Program-made: the position numbers and the translations under genes | Notes under the pieces: model-generated | Told to the model about the DNA's origin: nothing | Databases searched by the model: none | What the model saw: the letters and a program-made list of their open reading frames with translations, nothing else | In this document: in pieces, positions 19,901 to 28,798 of the stretch | Position numbering within the stretch: the first letter of the stretch is position 1 | Layout of the letters: every line of letters begins with the position of its first letter | From: Alcanivorax nanhaiticus | GTDB taxonomy: Bacteria > Pseudomonadota > Gammaproteobacteria > Pseudomonadales > Alcanivoracaceae | Assembly (NCBI RefSeq): GCF_000756665.1 | Contig: NZ_ARXV01000001.1 | Span: 186,001 to 250,000 of the forward strand | Direction of reading: 5' to 3' | Length of the DNA: 64,000 nt

Positions 19901-20026
19901 GCCATTGGTACCGGGGTGTTCGGCGGCATGCTGACCGCCACCGTGCTAGCCATCTTCTTCATCCCGCTGTTCTATGTGGTGGTACGGAAGCTGTCCGGCG
20001 TGCCCTTGCACGGCAGGCATGACTAG
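16910..20026 (+). CDS. RND multidrug efflux permease (AcrB/MexB, HAE1 family)
   Basis: A 1038-residue inner-membrane proton antiporter with the AcrB layout: helix 1 ([20 protein letters not shown]), a large porter domain, helices 2-6, a second porter domain and helices 8-12. The proton-relay residues are present: two adjacent aspartates in [18 protein letters not shown] and the lysine in [14 protein letters not shown]. It follows the adaptor by 27 nt and is followed by a strong terminator, so the operon has two genes; the outer-membrane channel must be supplied elsewhere. Substrates are likely hydrophobic drugs, solvents or bile-like detergents by family. Confidence 0.97.
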   Translation: MARFFIDRPIFAWVIAIIMMMAGALAIYTLPIEQYPSVAPPAVTIAGNYPGASAKTVEDSVTQVIEQQMNGIDNLMYMSSSSDSFGNAQISLTFAPGTDPDIAQVQVQNKLQLATPLLPQEVQQQGMQVTKSSDSFLMVVGFTSEDGSLTRADLADYVASNLQDPISRVAGVGQIQLFGAPYAMRIWLDPNQLNKFDLTPQDVVQTIRVQNNQVASGQLGGAPAVPGQQLNATIIAQTRLEDTEEFKNILLKVNQDGSQVFLGDVARVELAAQSYDIAGRYNGKPAAGIAVNLATGANALETAEALRARLAELQPFFPDKMEMVFPYDTTPFVSISIEEVVHTLFEAIVLVFLVMYLFLQNFRATLIPTLAVPVVLLGTFAVLAAFGFSINTLTMFGMVLAIGLLVDDAIVVVENVERVMHEEGLPPKEATRKSMGQITGALVGIALVLSAVFVPMAFFPGSTGAIYRQFSITIVSAMVLSVLVALILTPALCATMLKAKDSEHQTDHGFFGWFNRTFDSSSRKYQGSVEKILGRRGRYLLIYVVIVGVLGFSFLRLPSSFLPDEDQGILFTLVTLPAGSTQEQTVEVLEKMEDYYLNEESAAVDGLFTVAGFSFTGRGQNAGMAFVNLKDWSERDLSVDGANQVVGRAMGYFSTIREAMMFALSPPSIPALGNASGFDFQLLDQSGQGHEALINARNMMLGMASQDPRLIAVRPNGLEDSPQYQIDIDQQKAKALGLSISDINSTLQIAWGSSYVNNFVDRGRVKRVYVQADAPYRMLPKNIDDWFVRNNQGEMVPFSAFATGHWSYGSPKLERYNGVSSVNIQGNAAPGYSTGDAMDAMEELAAKLPPGFGFEWTGMSYQERQSGDQAPALYIISLLVVFLCLAALYESWSIPFAVMLVVPLGILGAVLAATFRELNNDVFFQVGLLTTIGLSAKNAILIAEFALELEQKGEHLLKATLEAVRMRLRPILMTSLAFMLGVTPLMISTGAGAGARNAIGTGVFGGMLTATVLAIFFIPLFYVVVRKLSGVPLHGRHD

Positions 20027-20056
20027 GCTCCCTACCCCTTCCAACCCTGAATGATC

Positions 20057-20084
20057 CGGCCCGCCATCGCGGGCCGAATCTTTT
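20057..20084 (+). terminator. Terminator of the RND pump operon
   Basis: Perfect 8-bp GC stem CGGCCCGC, loop CATC, GCGGGCCG, followed by AATCTTTT. It starts 30 nt after the permease stop. Confidence 0.9.
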
Positions 20085-20440
20085 CTGAGCTTTTCTTCCT
20101 CCTTCTAATCCTTTCGGCTAAAAAAACACCATTCATCCCTCTTCACGCTTCATTCATCACCACCATGGAGCGGACACTGAAATTGAGGATTAATGTAAAA
20201 CCATCGCCAAGGGACCAGGCGAGAAAGGATCACCCAGGGAGAGGGACAAGTGACATTCCTCCGCGCCGAACAAGCCAAAAAACCAATGGCGCGGACATCG
20301 CACGGAATGCACCACTTATCTGCAATTTGTTTCCTACTTCCTGCCTGATCTTTTACATCTGAAGGGCCACCTACTCACCGGTATGTACCGGCGAAAAGGT
20401 TCCCGCTTCATGACCTGAGAGAGAACAGAGGTACGAAGGA
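20085..20440. other. Intergenic leader of the chemosensory operon
   Basis: About 350 nt without a supported gene (a 103-codon open frame here starts inside the terminator and has no family or codon signal). It must contain the promoter of the chemosensory operon. CGAAGGA just before 20441 is the ribosome-binding site of the first gene. Confidence 0.5.
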
Positions 20441-20866
20441 ATGGAAGCAGCCGCAATACCACACAAGGTCACGGATCGACTCAATATTCTTGTGGTAGAT
20501 GACAGTAATGCCGTGCGAAGCCTGATCATCGCCAAACTCTACGAACTTGCCACCGACACCTTCGATATCGACGTTAGCCAGGCCGCCGATGGCAACGAGG
20601 CCATTTCCTGTGCCGAGAAAAAGTCATTCGACCTGATTTTCCTGGATGTGGAAATGCCGGGCATGGGCGGACTTGAGGCCTGCGCCAAACTTCGCGAAAT
20701 GGGTGTCACCGCTCGCATCGCCATGCTCTCGAGCATCACCTCTGCGGAATCTCACATGGCCGGACACAAGGCAGGCTGCAACAACTATCTGGTCAAGCCA
20801 CCCCATGACAGCGATCTGCGATCGGTGATGCGACTGACTTCCCTGATGAAACAGACCTCTGCCTGA
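20441..20866 (+). CDS. CheY-like single-domain response regulator
   Basis: A 141-residue receiver domain with a ~12-residue N-terminal extension. The acidic pocket (VVDDS), phosphoacceptor Asp69 (FLDVEMPGMGG), the switch serine/threonine region (MLSSIT) and Lys119 (YLVKP) are all present, so it should be phosphorylated by the CheA encoded next. There is no output domain. It is the first gene of an eight-gene chemosensory operon that also encodes a second CheY-like receiver. The 'DVEMPGMGGLE' and 'LSSIT' wording is closer to CheB receivers than to motor-binding CheY. Confidence 0.93.
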   Translation: MEAAAIPHKVTDRLNILVVDDSNAVRSLIIAKLYELATDTFDIDVSQAADGNEAISCAEKKSFDLIFLDVEMPGMGGLEACAKLREMGVTARIAMLSSITSAESHMAGHKAGCNNYLVKPPHDSDLRSVMRLTSLMKQTSA

Positions 20867-20902
20867 CCGGACACAAGAACAACCACATAACCGGAATTGG
20901 TC

Positions 20903-23140
20903 ATGCCACAGAATGATAAAGCGCTACAAAGTTTTCTGATTGAAAGTGATGAGAACCTGGCGCAACTTGAGCAGGACATCGTTGCACTGGAACGTGAGCC
21001 GGAAGATGCCGAGCGGGTAGCCAGTGCTTTCCGTGCCATCCACACCATCAAGGGCACCTGTGGCTTCTTCGGCTTCAGTCACCTCGAATCCCTCACCCAC
21101 CTGATGGAAGATATTCTCGGCGCCATGCGCGACGGGCAGGTGCAGATGAATCTCGACACCGCTGCCGCACTGCTGGAAGGCGTCGACGAGATTCGGGTTT
21201 TCCTGAAACGCATCGACAGCGATGGCAGCGATGGAGAGGCGGCCCCACAAAACCTGATGGACCGCCTGCAGAGTCTGGTACCGGAAAAGGCCGACACCCA
21301 ACCATCCCCCGTCATGGCAGCATCCGATAGTGACACTGATAGCAGCGTCACCATCAACCATGATGAAACAGAGCAGCAACATCAAACGGAGCTGCAGGCA
21401 CAGGAGCATCACGAGCACGCCGACAAGGATGCCTCCGCCAGCGATAACGCCACCACCTCAGGGTCTGCTGCTGCAGAAAGCACCGTCCGGGTCGACGTGG
21501 TCCTGCTGGACAAGCTGATGAATGTGGTTGGCGAGCTGGTACTGACCCGCAATCAGCTTCTGCAACATGCCGCCAGCCAGAACGATTCCCAACTGTTAAA
21601 CCTGTCCCAGCGTTTGAATCTGGTCACCAGCGAACTTCAGGAAGGGCTCATGCAAACCCGCATGCAGCCCATCCGTAACGCCTGGGCTACCTACCCTCGC
21701 CTGCTACGGGATCTGGAAAAGAAAACCGGCAAAAAAGTCACCCCGATCCTCAAAGGCGGCGACACCGAACTGGACCGCAGCCTGCTGGAAGCCATTCGTG
21801 ATCCGCTGATTCACCTGGTCCGCAATGCCGTGGATCATGGTATTGAAACCCCGGAAGCCAGGCTTGCCGCCGGCAAACCGGAAGCCGGCACCCTGACCCT
21901 CAGCGCCTACCATGAAAGCGGCAACGTCACCGTAGAGATCAGCGATGATGGCAAAGGGCTGGATAGCCAGAAAATCATTCGCCGCGCCCTCGAGGCCGGT
22001 CTGTTGCATCCCGATCAGGTAGATTCCCTCAGCGAACGTGAAAAGATCCGCTATATATTCCAGCCGGGGTTCTCCACCGCCGAAACCGTCAACGATCTCT
22101 CCGGTCGAGGCGTCGGTCTGGACGTGGTACGCAACAATGTGGAGCGCATCGGCGGTTCCATCGACATCAAGAGCACTCCCGGTCAGGGCACCACCTTCAA
22201 ACTCAAAATCCCGCTCACTCTGGCGATTGTTCCCGCACTCATTGTGCGTTGTCTGCATCAGCGCTTTGCCATTCCCCAGGTCAACCTGATGGAAGTGGTC
22301 TACGTGGAAGCAGAGCGACTCGAAGAAGATATTCAGACCGTTCACGACGCGCTGGTTTACCGCCTGCGTGGCCGCCTGCTGCCGCTAGTAGACATGCGAA
22401 CCCTGATGCACATGGGCACTCCCGACAAACAACACGATCAGTTCATCCTGGTGCTCACCGCCGACCAGCAAGAGTTTGGTCTGCTGGTGGATGATGTTCG
22501 CGACACCGAAGAAATTGTCGTAAAACCGCTCGGCAGGCTGCTCAAGGACAACCCCTGCTTTGCCGGGGCCACCATCATGGGGGATGGCCGTGTGGCGCTT
22601 ATCCTCGATGTGAAATCCACTGCCGATTTTGCCGGTGTCACCCGCCAGGATCGCAAGCTCAATCAGCAGGCCGCCATGCAGGATCAGCGACACCAGCCCA
22701 TCAACGTGGCCGAAAACTATCTGCTGGTACGCCCCAACGACCAGGCAGGACGCTCCGCCATTTCCCTGTCCAAGGTATCGCGTCTGGAAGAGATCAGTTG
22801 CGACCGCATCGAATATTCCGCTGGGCGGGAGGTCATTCAGTATCGCGGCAAGATCCTGCCGCTGATTCGCCTCGGCAATAACCGCCAGCCTGTAGCCGAA
22901 GAAAGCGAAATGATTCGCATCGTGGTGCAGCCCACCGAGTTTGGGGAAGTCGGTCTGGTGGTGAACGACATCATCGACATTGTTTCCGATGACAAGGCTG
23001 AAATTGAAAAGGTTGCCCAGTCTGACGGCATCGTCGGCGCAGGCATTCTGCAGGGCCACATTACCGATTTTATCGATAGCGACGCCCTGCTCCGCCACTA
23101 CCGGAACCTGAACAGCAACGGAGGCCACGATGAACACTGA
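20903..23140 (+). CDS. cheA: Chemotaxis histidine kinase CheA with two CheW-like domains
   Basis: A 745-residue cytoplasmic kinase. Residues 1-105 are the Hpt domain (FRAIHTIKG, phosphoryl His47). An acidic, low-complexity linker (about 130-190) replaces an obvious CheY-binding P2 domain. Then come the dimerisation domain (LDKLMNVVGELVLTRNQLL), the ATPase domain (HLVRNAVDHGIE, DDGKGLD, GRGVGLDVV) and a CheW-like domain (LTLAIVPALIVRC...). A second CheW-like domain follows to the C-terminus (about 600-745), which is unusual because standard CheA has one. Start at ATG 20903 is chosen over the in-frame TTG 6 nt upstream. The stop overlaps cheW by 11 nt. Confidence 0.95.
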   Translation: MPQNDKALQSFLIESDENLAQLEQDIVALEREPEDAERVASAFRAIHTIKGTCGFFGFSHLESLTHLMEDILGAMRDGQVQMNLDTAAALLEGVDEIRVFLKRIDSDGSDGEAAPQNLMDRLQSLVPEKADTQPSPVMAASDSDTDSSVTINHDETEQQHQTELQAQEHHEHADKDASASDNATTSGSAAAESTVRVDVVLLDKLMNVVGELVLTRNQLLQHAASQNDSQLLNLSQRLNLVTSELQEGLMQTRMQPIRNAWATYPRLLRDLEKKTGKKVTPILKGGDTELDRSLLEAIRDPLIHLVRNAVDHGIETPEARLAAGKPEAGTLTLSAYHESGNVTVEISDDGKGLDSQKIIRRALEAGLLHPDQVDSLSEREKIRYIFQPGFSTAETVNDLSGRGVGLDVVRNNVERIGGSIDIKSTPGQGTTFKLKIPLTLAIVPALIVRCLHQRFAIPQVNLMEVVYVEAERLEEDIQTVHDALVYRLRGRLLPLVDMRTLMHMGTPDKQHDQFILVLTADQQEFGLLVDDVRDTEEIVVKPLGRLLKDNPCFAGATIMGDGRVALILDVKSTADFAGVTRQDRKLNQQAAMQDQRHQPINVAENYLLVRPNDQAGRSAISLSKVSRLEEISCDRIEYSAGREVIQYRGKILPLIRLGNNRQPVAEESEMIRIVVQPTEFGEVGLVVNDIIDIVSDDKAEIEKVAQSDGIVGAGILQGHITDFIDSDALLRHYRNLNSNGGHDEH

Positions 23141-23621
23141 TCAGCTGCTCTGCACCTTCACCGTTGCCGAGAAAAACTATGGCGTGATCGTGGATAACGT
23201 GCAGGAAGTGCTCGCCAACCACCAGATCACCGATATCCCGTTGGCACCGCCCGGCGTCATGGGGCTGATGAATATTCGCGGTCGCATTGTGCCAGCTATT
23301 GCCTTGCGCAAGGTGCTGCGCCTGGAGGAAGTCGTCAAAAACGAAGAAGACGACGATGAAGACAACATCTTCAACATCATCATTAATCACGATGGCGAAC
23401 AGGTTGGCCTGATGGTGGATCAGATTGGCGACATCATCACCATCAACCCTGAGGATGTTGAAGCGCCACCGGAAACCCTGAAAGGCGCAGCCCGGCGATT
23501 CATGAACGGTGTTTTTTCCGTGCAGGGCACCCTGCACCTACTGCTCGATCTCGACACTCTGCTTGAAGATGAAATGTGCACACGCTCACTGAGCCAAAGC
23601 ACACGAAGCGTATTGCAATAG
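23130..23621 (+). CDS. cheW: Chemotaxis coupling protein CheW
   Basis: A 163-residue scaffold that links receptors to CheA. The CheW beta-barrel pattern is clear: 'LCTFTVAEKNYGVIVDNVQEVLANHQITDIPLAPPGVMGLMNIRGRIVPAIALR', then 'GLMVDQIGDIITI' and 'FSVQGTLHLLLDLDTLL'. An acidic insertion (NEEDDDEDN, about residues 71-79) interrupts the middle. It starts inside the end of cheA, which couples their translation. Confidence 0.95.
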   Translation: MNTDQLLCTFTVAEKNYGVIVDNVQEVLANHQITDIPLAPPGVMGLMNIRGRIVPAIALRKVLRLEEVVKNEEDDDEDNIFNIIINHDGEQVGLMVDQIGDIITINPEDVEAPPETLKGAARRFMNGVFSVQGTLHLLLDLDTLLEDEMCTRSLSQSTRSVLQ

Positions 23622-23644
23622 TAGAACAACAAGGACAGTGACCG

Positions 23645-25660
23645 ATGAGTAATCAACAGAACAATAGTAACGATGACTCTCTCTACAGCCAGGTAGGTGG
23701 CGAACCGGCCATCAAGGCAGTAGTAACAGAGTTCTACAATCGTGTACTGGGTGACCCCTCACTCGCCCCCTTCTTCCGCCATAAACAGCGAAAGGGCCTG
23801 GAAAAATCCCAGGTCAGATTCTTCAGTCAGGCACTGGGTGGCCCTCGCAATTACAGCGGCCGCACCATGGCTGAAGCCCATAAAAACATGAACATCACTG
23901 TCAAGACGTTTGACAAGGTTGCCGAGTATCTCAACGACACCTTGTTAGCGGTTGGCGTAGCCGAAGACCTTGCCGAACAAATCATGCAGGCAGTAGCACC
24001 TCTCAAGGGGGAAATCGTGAACGAGTCCAATGCAAACCAAACCAATGGAAACCAGCCAGCCAGCGATTCAGCCCTGCGTGACGTCGATGTGGAAACCTCC
24101 GTCACAGACAGCCTGGAAGGGGTGAAAGCCACCCTGGAAAGTCTGCAGGCCAACGTCTTTGTGGCGGATACCAGCCTCAACATTGTCTATATCAACCCGC
24201 GCGCCAATGAAACGCTGGCAACCATCTCCCAGCCGATCTACAACACCTTCGGTGTGCGCATTGAGGAAATCCTCAACGGTCATATCCACCGTTTCCACCG
24301 CGATCCCAAACGAGTGGAAACCATTCTGCGTAACCCCAACGCCATGCCCCATTCCGCTGACTTCAACTTCGGCGGTGTTACCCTGCGCACCCGCATCAAT
24401 GCAGTGCTGACAGGCGAGAAGAAAATCGCCGGTTATACGGTGTGCTGGGAAGACGTTACTACTGAGCTACGCCAGGAAAACGAATTCCGTCGCGTAATGA
24501 ACATGGTGGACCAGATGCCCACCAACGTGTTCCTGTGTGATCGCGATCTGAAGATTATCTATCTGAACCCGTCAGCCACCGTCACCATGAAGAAGCTGGA
24601 AGCGCATCTGCCGATCAAGGCCCATGAGCTGCTGGGTGCCAACATTGATATCTTCCACAAGCGCCCCGAACATCAGCGCCGCATCCTCTCCGATCCCAGC
24701 AACCTGCCCTACCGTGCCCGCATCAACATCGGTGAAGAAAAGGCCGACCTGCTGGTAAACGCCATCTACGATGCCGAAGGCAGCTATGTGGGCCCGATGC
24801 TGACCTGGGAAATCGTTACCGAGAAGGTGCTGCTGGAAGAACGTATCCGCGGCACCGTGGAAGTACTGGCCACTTCCTCCGAAGAAATGATCGCCACCAG
24901 TGACCAGATGGGTTCCAACGCCGCCATCACCAGCCGCGAAGCGAACTCTGCGGTGAACACCGCTGATGACATCAACGAAAACGTGCAGGCCGTCTCCACC
25001 AGCATCGAAGAGATGGGGGCCAGCATCAAGGAAATTGCCAAGAACGCCACCGATGCAGCCCGCGTAGCAGATGAAGCGGTAAGCATTGCCGAAGGGACCA
25101 ACACCACCATCAGCAGCCTGGGCACCAGCAGTGCGGAAATTGGCAAGGTGATCAAGGTGATTACCGGCATTGCCCAACAAACCAACTTGCTGGCACTGAA
25201 CGCCACCATCGAAGCGGCCCGTGCCGGCGATGCAGGCCGAGGTTTCGCGGTCGTGGCCAACGAAGTGAAAGAACTGGCCAAGGAAACTGGCCGGGCCACC
25301 GAGGACATCGGTCAGAAGATCGAAGCCATCCAGGTGGATGTAAAAGGTGCCATCGAAGGTATTGCCCGTATCAGCGAGGTAATCCATCACATCAGCCAGG
25401 TACAGGGCTCCATCGCCTCGGCGGTAGAAGAGCAGACCATCACCACCAATGAAATGGGTCGCCGTGTTGGTGATGCCGCCAAGGGCACCAACGAAGTGGC
25501 ATCCAACATCAGCGGTGTGGCAGAAGCCGCCAAGAGCACCAACGCCGGCGTGGAAAGCATGCGTCAGGCAGCCGCGGAACTGGCCAAACTGTCTGCTGAC
25601 TTGCAAACCCTGGTCGTGGATGCCGAGCGTAATTCACGAGCAGATAACCAGAGCAAGTAA
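23645..25660 (+). CDS. Soluble chemoreceptor with truncated haemoglobin and two PAS domains
   Basis: A 671-residue receptor with no membrane segment. Residues 10-125 are a group I truncated (2/2) haemoglobin: FYNRV with the B10 tyrosine (Tyr31), the [12 protein letters not shown] loop and the proximal F8 histidine in AHKNMNI (His79). Residues about 140-260 and 265-390 are two PAS domains ([34 protein letters not shown]). The last 280 residues are the signalling coiled coil with the canonical hairpin tip ([37 protein letters not shown]). It lacks a NWETF-like C-terminal pentapeptide. Inference: it senses O2, NO or redox state through haem and reports to the CheA of this operon. Classical globin-coupled receptors use a different, sensor-globin fold. 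Confidence 0.93.
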   Translation: MSNQQNNSNDDSLYSQVGGEPAIKAVVTEFYNRVLGDPSLAPFFRHKQRKGLEKSQVRFFSQALGGPRNYSGRTMAEAHKNMNITVKTFDKVAEYLNDTLLAVGVAEDLAEQIMQAVAPLKGEIVNESNANQTNGNQPASDSALRDVDVETSVTDSLEGVKATLESLQANVFVADTSLNIVYINPRANETLATISQPIYNTFGVRIEEILNGHIHRFHRDPKRVETILRNPNAMPHSADFNFGGVTLRTRINAVLTGEKKIAGYTVCWEDVTTELRQENEFRRVMNMVDQMPTNVFLCDRDLKIIYLNPSATVTMKKLEAHLPIKAHELLGANIDIFHKRPEHQRRILSDPSNLPYRARINIGEEKADLLVNAIYDAEGSYVGPMLTWEIVTEKVLLEERIRGTVEVLATSSEEMIATSDQMGSNAAITSREANSAVNTADDINENVQAVSTSIEEMGASIKEIAKNATDAARVADEAVSIAEGTNTTISSLGTSSAEIGKVIKVITGIAQQTNLLALNATIEAARAGDAGRGFAVVANEVKELAKETGRATEDIGQKIEAIQVDVKGAIEGIARISEVIHHISQVQGSIASAVEEQTITTNEMGRRVGDAAKGTNEVASNISGVAEAAKSTNAGVESMRQAAAELAKLSADLQTLVVDAERNSRADNQSK

Positions 25661-25672
25661 GGAGAAACAGCC

Positions 25673-26056
25673 ATGGCGACTCCGCAAGCATTAGTCATTG
25701 ATGACTCCCGGGCCATGCGGCTCATCCTCGGAGACTTGCTGAACCAGCTTGGCTACGAAACCCACGAAGCAGGAGATGGCCAACAGGCCATCTCCCTGCT
25801 GGAGGAAGACCAGACCATTCCCACTCTGGCACTGGTGGACTGGAATATGCCGGTCATGAACGGGCTGGACTTCATCAAGGCCGTTCGGGAAAAGACCTGC
25901 TATACCGACATGAAACTGTTGGTAGTCACCAGCGAAGCCGAAGTGGGCCACATGGTGGAAGCCCTGACAGCGGGAGCGGATGAGTACCTGATGAAGCCCT
26001 TTTCATCAGAGGCACTGGCCAGCAAACTGGAAATGCTGGGGTTGCGCCACGCATGA
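25673..26056 (+). CDS. cheY: CheY-type response regulator
   Basis: A 127-residue stand-alone receiver with the acidic pair in VIDDSRAM, phosphoacceptor Asp56 (LVDWNMPVMNG), the VVTSEA switch residue and Lys108 (YLMKPF). It is the more CheY-like of the two receivers in this operon and is the likely output regulator. It begins 12 nt after the receptor gene and its stop overlaps the start of cheB (ATGA). Confidence 0.93.
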   Translation: MATPQALVIDDSRAMRLILGDLLNQLGYETHEAGDGQQAISLLEEDQTIPTLALVDWNMPVMNGLDFIKAVREKTCYTDMKLLVVTSEAEVGHMVEALTAGADEYLMKPFSSEALASKLEMLGLRHA

Positions 26057-27174
26057 ACCGAATCCGTGTCTTTCTGGTAGATGACACCGCCGCCGTGCGG
26101 CACATCCTCACCCAGATCCTGGAAGAAGATCCGGAAATCGTGGTGGTCGGCACCGCCTCGGATGGCCAACAAGGTCTGGAGCGACTCAGCCGGGTGGAAG
26201 CGGACCTGCTCATTCTGGATGTGGAAATGCCAGGCATGGGCGGCCTGGAAATGCTCAAGGCATTGAAAGCACAGCAATCTACCCTGCCCGTTCTGGTATT
26301 CAGCTCCATCACCGAACGGGGTGCCATGGTCACCATCGAAGCTCTCTCCCTCGGTGCCAGCGACTATGTGCCCAAACCCGCCATGGTCGGTACTGCAGCC
26401 GAAGCTCGCGACTACATTCGCAACAGCCTGCTCAGCAAGATCAAGTCGCTGTTCAAGCTGGAACCCCTCACGCCGTCCAAACCGTCATCACTGAACATTA
26501 CTCCCAGCGCAGCCGCTTACCGCCGCATTCCCTCGCGGGTGGATCTGGTGGTCATCGGCTCATCCATGGGCGGACCCAAGGCACTTGGCGAAATCATGTC
26601 GGTACTACCGGACGACTTCCCGGTCCCTATCCTGATGGTTCAGCACATGCCCGCCGTATTCACCAAAGCATTGGCAGAGCGGCTCAACCAGAATAGTAAG
26701 TTATCCATCAAGGAATGCTCCGAACCCTGCGAGATGGAACCCGGTCAGGCGCTGCTCGCAGCAGGGGACTATCACATGGCGGTATCCCGCCAGGGAGACA
26801 AGATCATTGCTTCTCCGCTTCGCTCAGAGCCGGTGAATTTCTGCCGCCCAGCTGTAGACATTCTCTTTAATACCGCCGCAGAACATTTCGGTGCCAATAC
26901 CTTGGCCGTGGTGCTGACTGGCATGGGCCAGGACGGACTGGACGGGTGTCGGAAACTGTCTGAATGCGGCGCCCAGATTCTCATTCAGGACCGCGCCAGC
27001 AGCGCCGTCTGGGGCATGCCAGGCTCAGTATCCCGTGCCGGCCTCGCCACCGCAGAGTACCCATTAATCAAGATGGCCGATGAAATTACCCGACGCGTTA
27101 ATCGTGGCCGGCCCGTCTTTCGCTCCCGTCTGGACAACCAGAATGGCAAGCACAATCACGAGGTTTCTGGATGA
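26053..27174 (+). CDS. cheB: Chemoreceptor methylesterase/deamidase CheB
   Basis: A 373-residue protein: receiver domain (residues 1-120, Asp56 in LDVEMPGMGG) followed by a linker and the methylesterase domain. The catalytic Ser171 is in GSSMGG, the histidine in VQHMPAVFTKALAERLN and the aspartate in TGMGQDGLDG. It removes methyl groups from receptor glutamates when phosphorylated. It overlaps its neighbours on both sides by 4 nt. Confidence 0.97.
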   Translation: MNRIRVFLVDDTAAVRHILTQILEEDPEIVVVGTASDGQQGLERLSRVEADLLILDVEMPGMGGLEMLKALKAQQSTLPVLVFSSITERGAMVTIEALSLGASDYVPKPAMVGTAAEARDYIRNSLLSKIKSLFKLEPLTPSKPSSLNITPSAAAYRRIPSRVDLVVIGSSMGGPKALGEIMSVLPDDFPVPILMVQHMPAVFTKALAERLNQNSKLSIKECSEPCEMEPGQALLAAGDYHMAVSRQGDKIIASPLRSEPVNFCRPAVDILFNTAAEHFGANTLAVVLTGMGQDGLDGCRKLSECGAQILIQDRASSAVWGMPGSVSRAGLATAEYPLIKMADEITRRVNRGRPVFRSRLDNQNGKHNHEVSG

Positions 27175-27995
27175 GCGAGATCCACCCTGAAAATTACAGT
27201 CACCTGCGTAACCTGCTATGCGAACGCATCGCCGTGCACCTGCCGGATGACAAGGCGTACCTGGCAGAAGCGCGGCTGCACAACCTGGCCAGGGAGCACA
27301 CCCATGGGGACATCAACGCCCTCATCGAAAAAGCCTGCAACGACACTGGCGATGAACTGCGTTGCCAGCTGGTAGAAGCCATGGCCATCAACGAAACCTA
27401 TTTCTTCCGCGACCCGATTTTCAATGAAAGCTTTATCGACCACATGATTCCCAATCTCATGACACTGCGTCGAAAGGAAAGAAGCCTGAAAATCTGGAGT
27501 GCGGCCTGCAGCACCGGGCAGGAACCTTACAGCATCGCCATGTTGCTCGAAGATCGCTTTCCCGAGCTCAAGGATTGGGACGTGCAAATCATCGCCAGTG
27601 ACTTCTCCCGCAAGTCCCTGGCTAAAGCCCAAAGTGGCCGATACGGGCTTACCGAAATGAACCGTGGGCTACCCGCACGTTTTATGGCGCTGTATTTCGA
27701 ACAGATCGATCTGGAATGGCAGCTCAAGCCCCAGATTCGCGACAAGGTGAGTTTCCAGACCATCAATCTGGTTCAGCAATGGCCGGAAGATCTCCCCACC
27801 TTTGATATCGTGCTGCTGCGCAATGTGCTGCTGTATTTCTCCATTGCAGATCGCAATTTGGTACTCAGCAAGATGCGGCATCAAAGTCGCCATGATGGCT
27901 ATTTATTGTTGGGTGCCGCCGAAAGCCTGGAAAAATCCAGCGGATTTAAACCGGTCTCGGCCAGTAAATACGGCTCATTCTATCAACCTTCCTAA
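27171..27995 (+). CDS. cheR: Chemoreceptor methyltransferase CheR
   Basis: A 274-residue SAM-dependent protein-glutamate methyltransferase. The N-terminal helical domain (residues 1-80) is followed by the SAM-binding domain with IWSAACSTGQEPYSIAM, 'INETYFFRD' in the entry region and 'DIVLLRNVLLYFS' (the NVLIYF motif). It partners CheB for adaptation of the receptor in this operon, although that receptor lacks a CheR-tethering pentapeptide. The start overlaps the cheB stop. Confidence 0.96.
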   Translation: MSEIHPENYSHLRNLLCERIAVHLPDDKAYLAEARLHNLAREHTHGDINALIEKACNDTGDELRCQLVEAMAINETYFFRDPIFNESFIDHMIPNLMTLRRKERSLKIWSAACSTGQEPYSIAMLLEDRFPELKDWDVQIIASDFSRKSLAKAQSGRYGLTEMNRGLPARFMALYFEQIDLEWQLKPQIRDKVSFQTINLVQQWPEDLPTFDIVLLRNVLLYFSIADRNLVLSKMRHQSRHDGYLLLGAAESLEKSSGFKPVSASKYGSFYQPS

Positions 27996-28023
27996 GTCCG
28001 AATATTGCCAAAAGGTGCCTCAC

Positions 28024-28464
28024 ATGGACCCACAAGCTGCGCAACTATCGATGAAGATTGCCCGTATCGGCAGTACCGTGATGAATGATTTCCTGAAGAT
28101 TCCGGTACAGAGTGAACAGGCTCCTGCCACCACCCTGCCCCGAGGCGCGGCCATCACCATCTCCGGTGGCTGGAAAGGCAGCATCACTATCAGCAGCAGC
28201 GATGAACTCAGCCGCCGCATTGCCGCCGCCATGTTCCGCAAGGATGACACCAGCGTAGACCCTCAGGACATCGCCGACGCCCTGACCGAGCTCACCAACA
28301 TCATTGCCGGCAACATCAAGGCCATCCTGCCCGGCCCCAGCCAGCTGTCCCTGCCCGTATCGCTGGAAACCGTTCCCGAAGCCACACAGGGATCACTGCA
28401 AGTACAACTCAGCGATGGCAAGACAGGACACCTGCTGATCTGCCTGCAACCAGGCTTGCATTGA
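28024..28464 (+). CDS. CheX-type chemotaxis phosphatase
   Basis: A 146-residue protein of the CheC/CheX/FliY phosphatase group. It has the single active-site helix motif E-x-x-N (DALTELTNIIAGNIK, Glu89 and Asn92), the pattern used by CheX to dephosphorylate CheY. No CheZ or CheD is present in the operon, so this protein is the likely signal-termination enzyme. The ATG at 28024 is preferred because an alternative frame start would extend into cheR in the wrong register. It is the last gene before a terminator. Confidence 0.85.
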   Translation: MDPQAAQLSMKIARIGSTVMNDFLKIPVQSEQAPATTLPRGAAITISGGWKGSITISSSDELSRRIAAAMFRKDDTSVDPQDIADALTELTNIIAGNIKAILPGPSQLSLPVSLETVPEATQGSLQVQLSDGKTGHLLICLQPGLH

Positions 28465-28501
28465 TTTAAAGGCCGGACGAGCACAGAGCAACCCCTGAGT
28501 G

Positions 28502-28530
28502 GGAATGCCGTCAGGTATTCCTGCTTTTTT
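28502..28530 (+). terminator. Terminator of the chemosensory operon
   Basis: An 8-bp stem GGAATGCC, loop GTCA, GGTATTCC (one G-U pair) followed by TGCTTTTTT, about 40 nt after the CheX-type gene. Confidence 0.8.
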
Positions 28531-28591
28531 ATTCACCGCCAATAAGCAGGCGAACTCGCACAGGTGGAAATTTTCCGGCCTGCGTGATTTT

Positions 28592-28616
28592 TGTGGGAGC
28601 GGTGGTTCCGCCGCGA
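28592..28616 (+). repeat. REP-like hairpin, GTGGGAGC class
   Basis: TGTGGGAGC followed by a GGTGG/CCGCC stem and the tail CGCGA. The same unit occurs in reverse at 37806-37830 and 37988-38012. It sits in the 334-nt spacer between the chemosensory operon and cysH. Confidence 0.75.
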
Positions 28617-28715
28617 TGTGCCGAACCATGATGGAAACGCCGTATCGCAGTTGAACGACGGTGTCCTCGAAGGCAGCGCAGCTCTTGGTGCTGCGTCCAA
28701 TACATCCCAGCTAAA

Positions 28716-28756
28716 CAAAAAAGCCGCGCCAATGGCTTGGCGCGGCTTTTTGTTTT
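28716..28756. terminator. Bidirectional terminator between the chemosensory operon and cysH
   Basis: A perfect 12-bp stem AAGCCGCGCCAA, loop TGGC, TTGGCGCGGCTT, with an A-run before and a T-run after, so it can stop transcription from both sides. It mainly serves the minus-strand cysH gene. Confidence 0.92.
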
Positions 28757-28798
28757 GATCCGCTAGCGGATCGCGGGGGATAACACGTGATGCAGCAC

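Noticed and set aside
20051..20362. A 103-codon frame between the RND pump and the chemosensory operon
   Set aside because: It begins inside the pump terminator hairpin, has no plausible RBS, and its translation is basic and without any family pattern.
24572..25606. A 344-codon frame antisense to the chemoreceptor
   Set aside because: Gly/His/Phe-rich shadow of the coiled-coil coding region; the receptor's domains are unambiguous.
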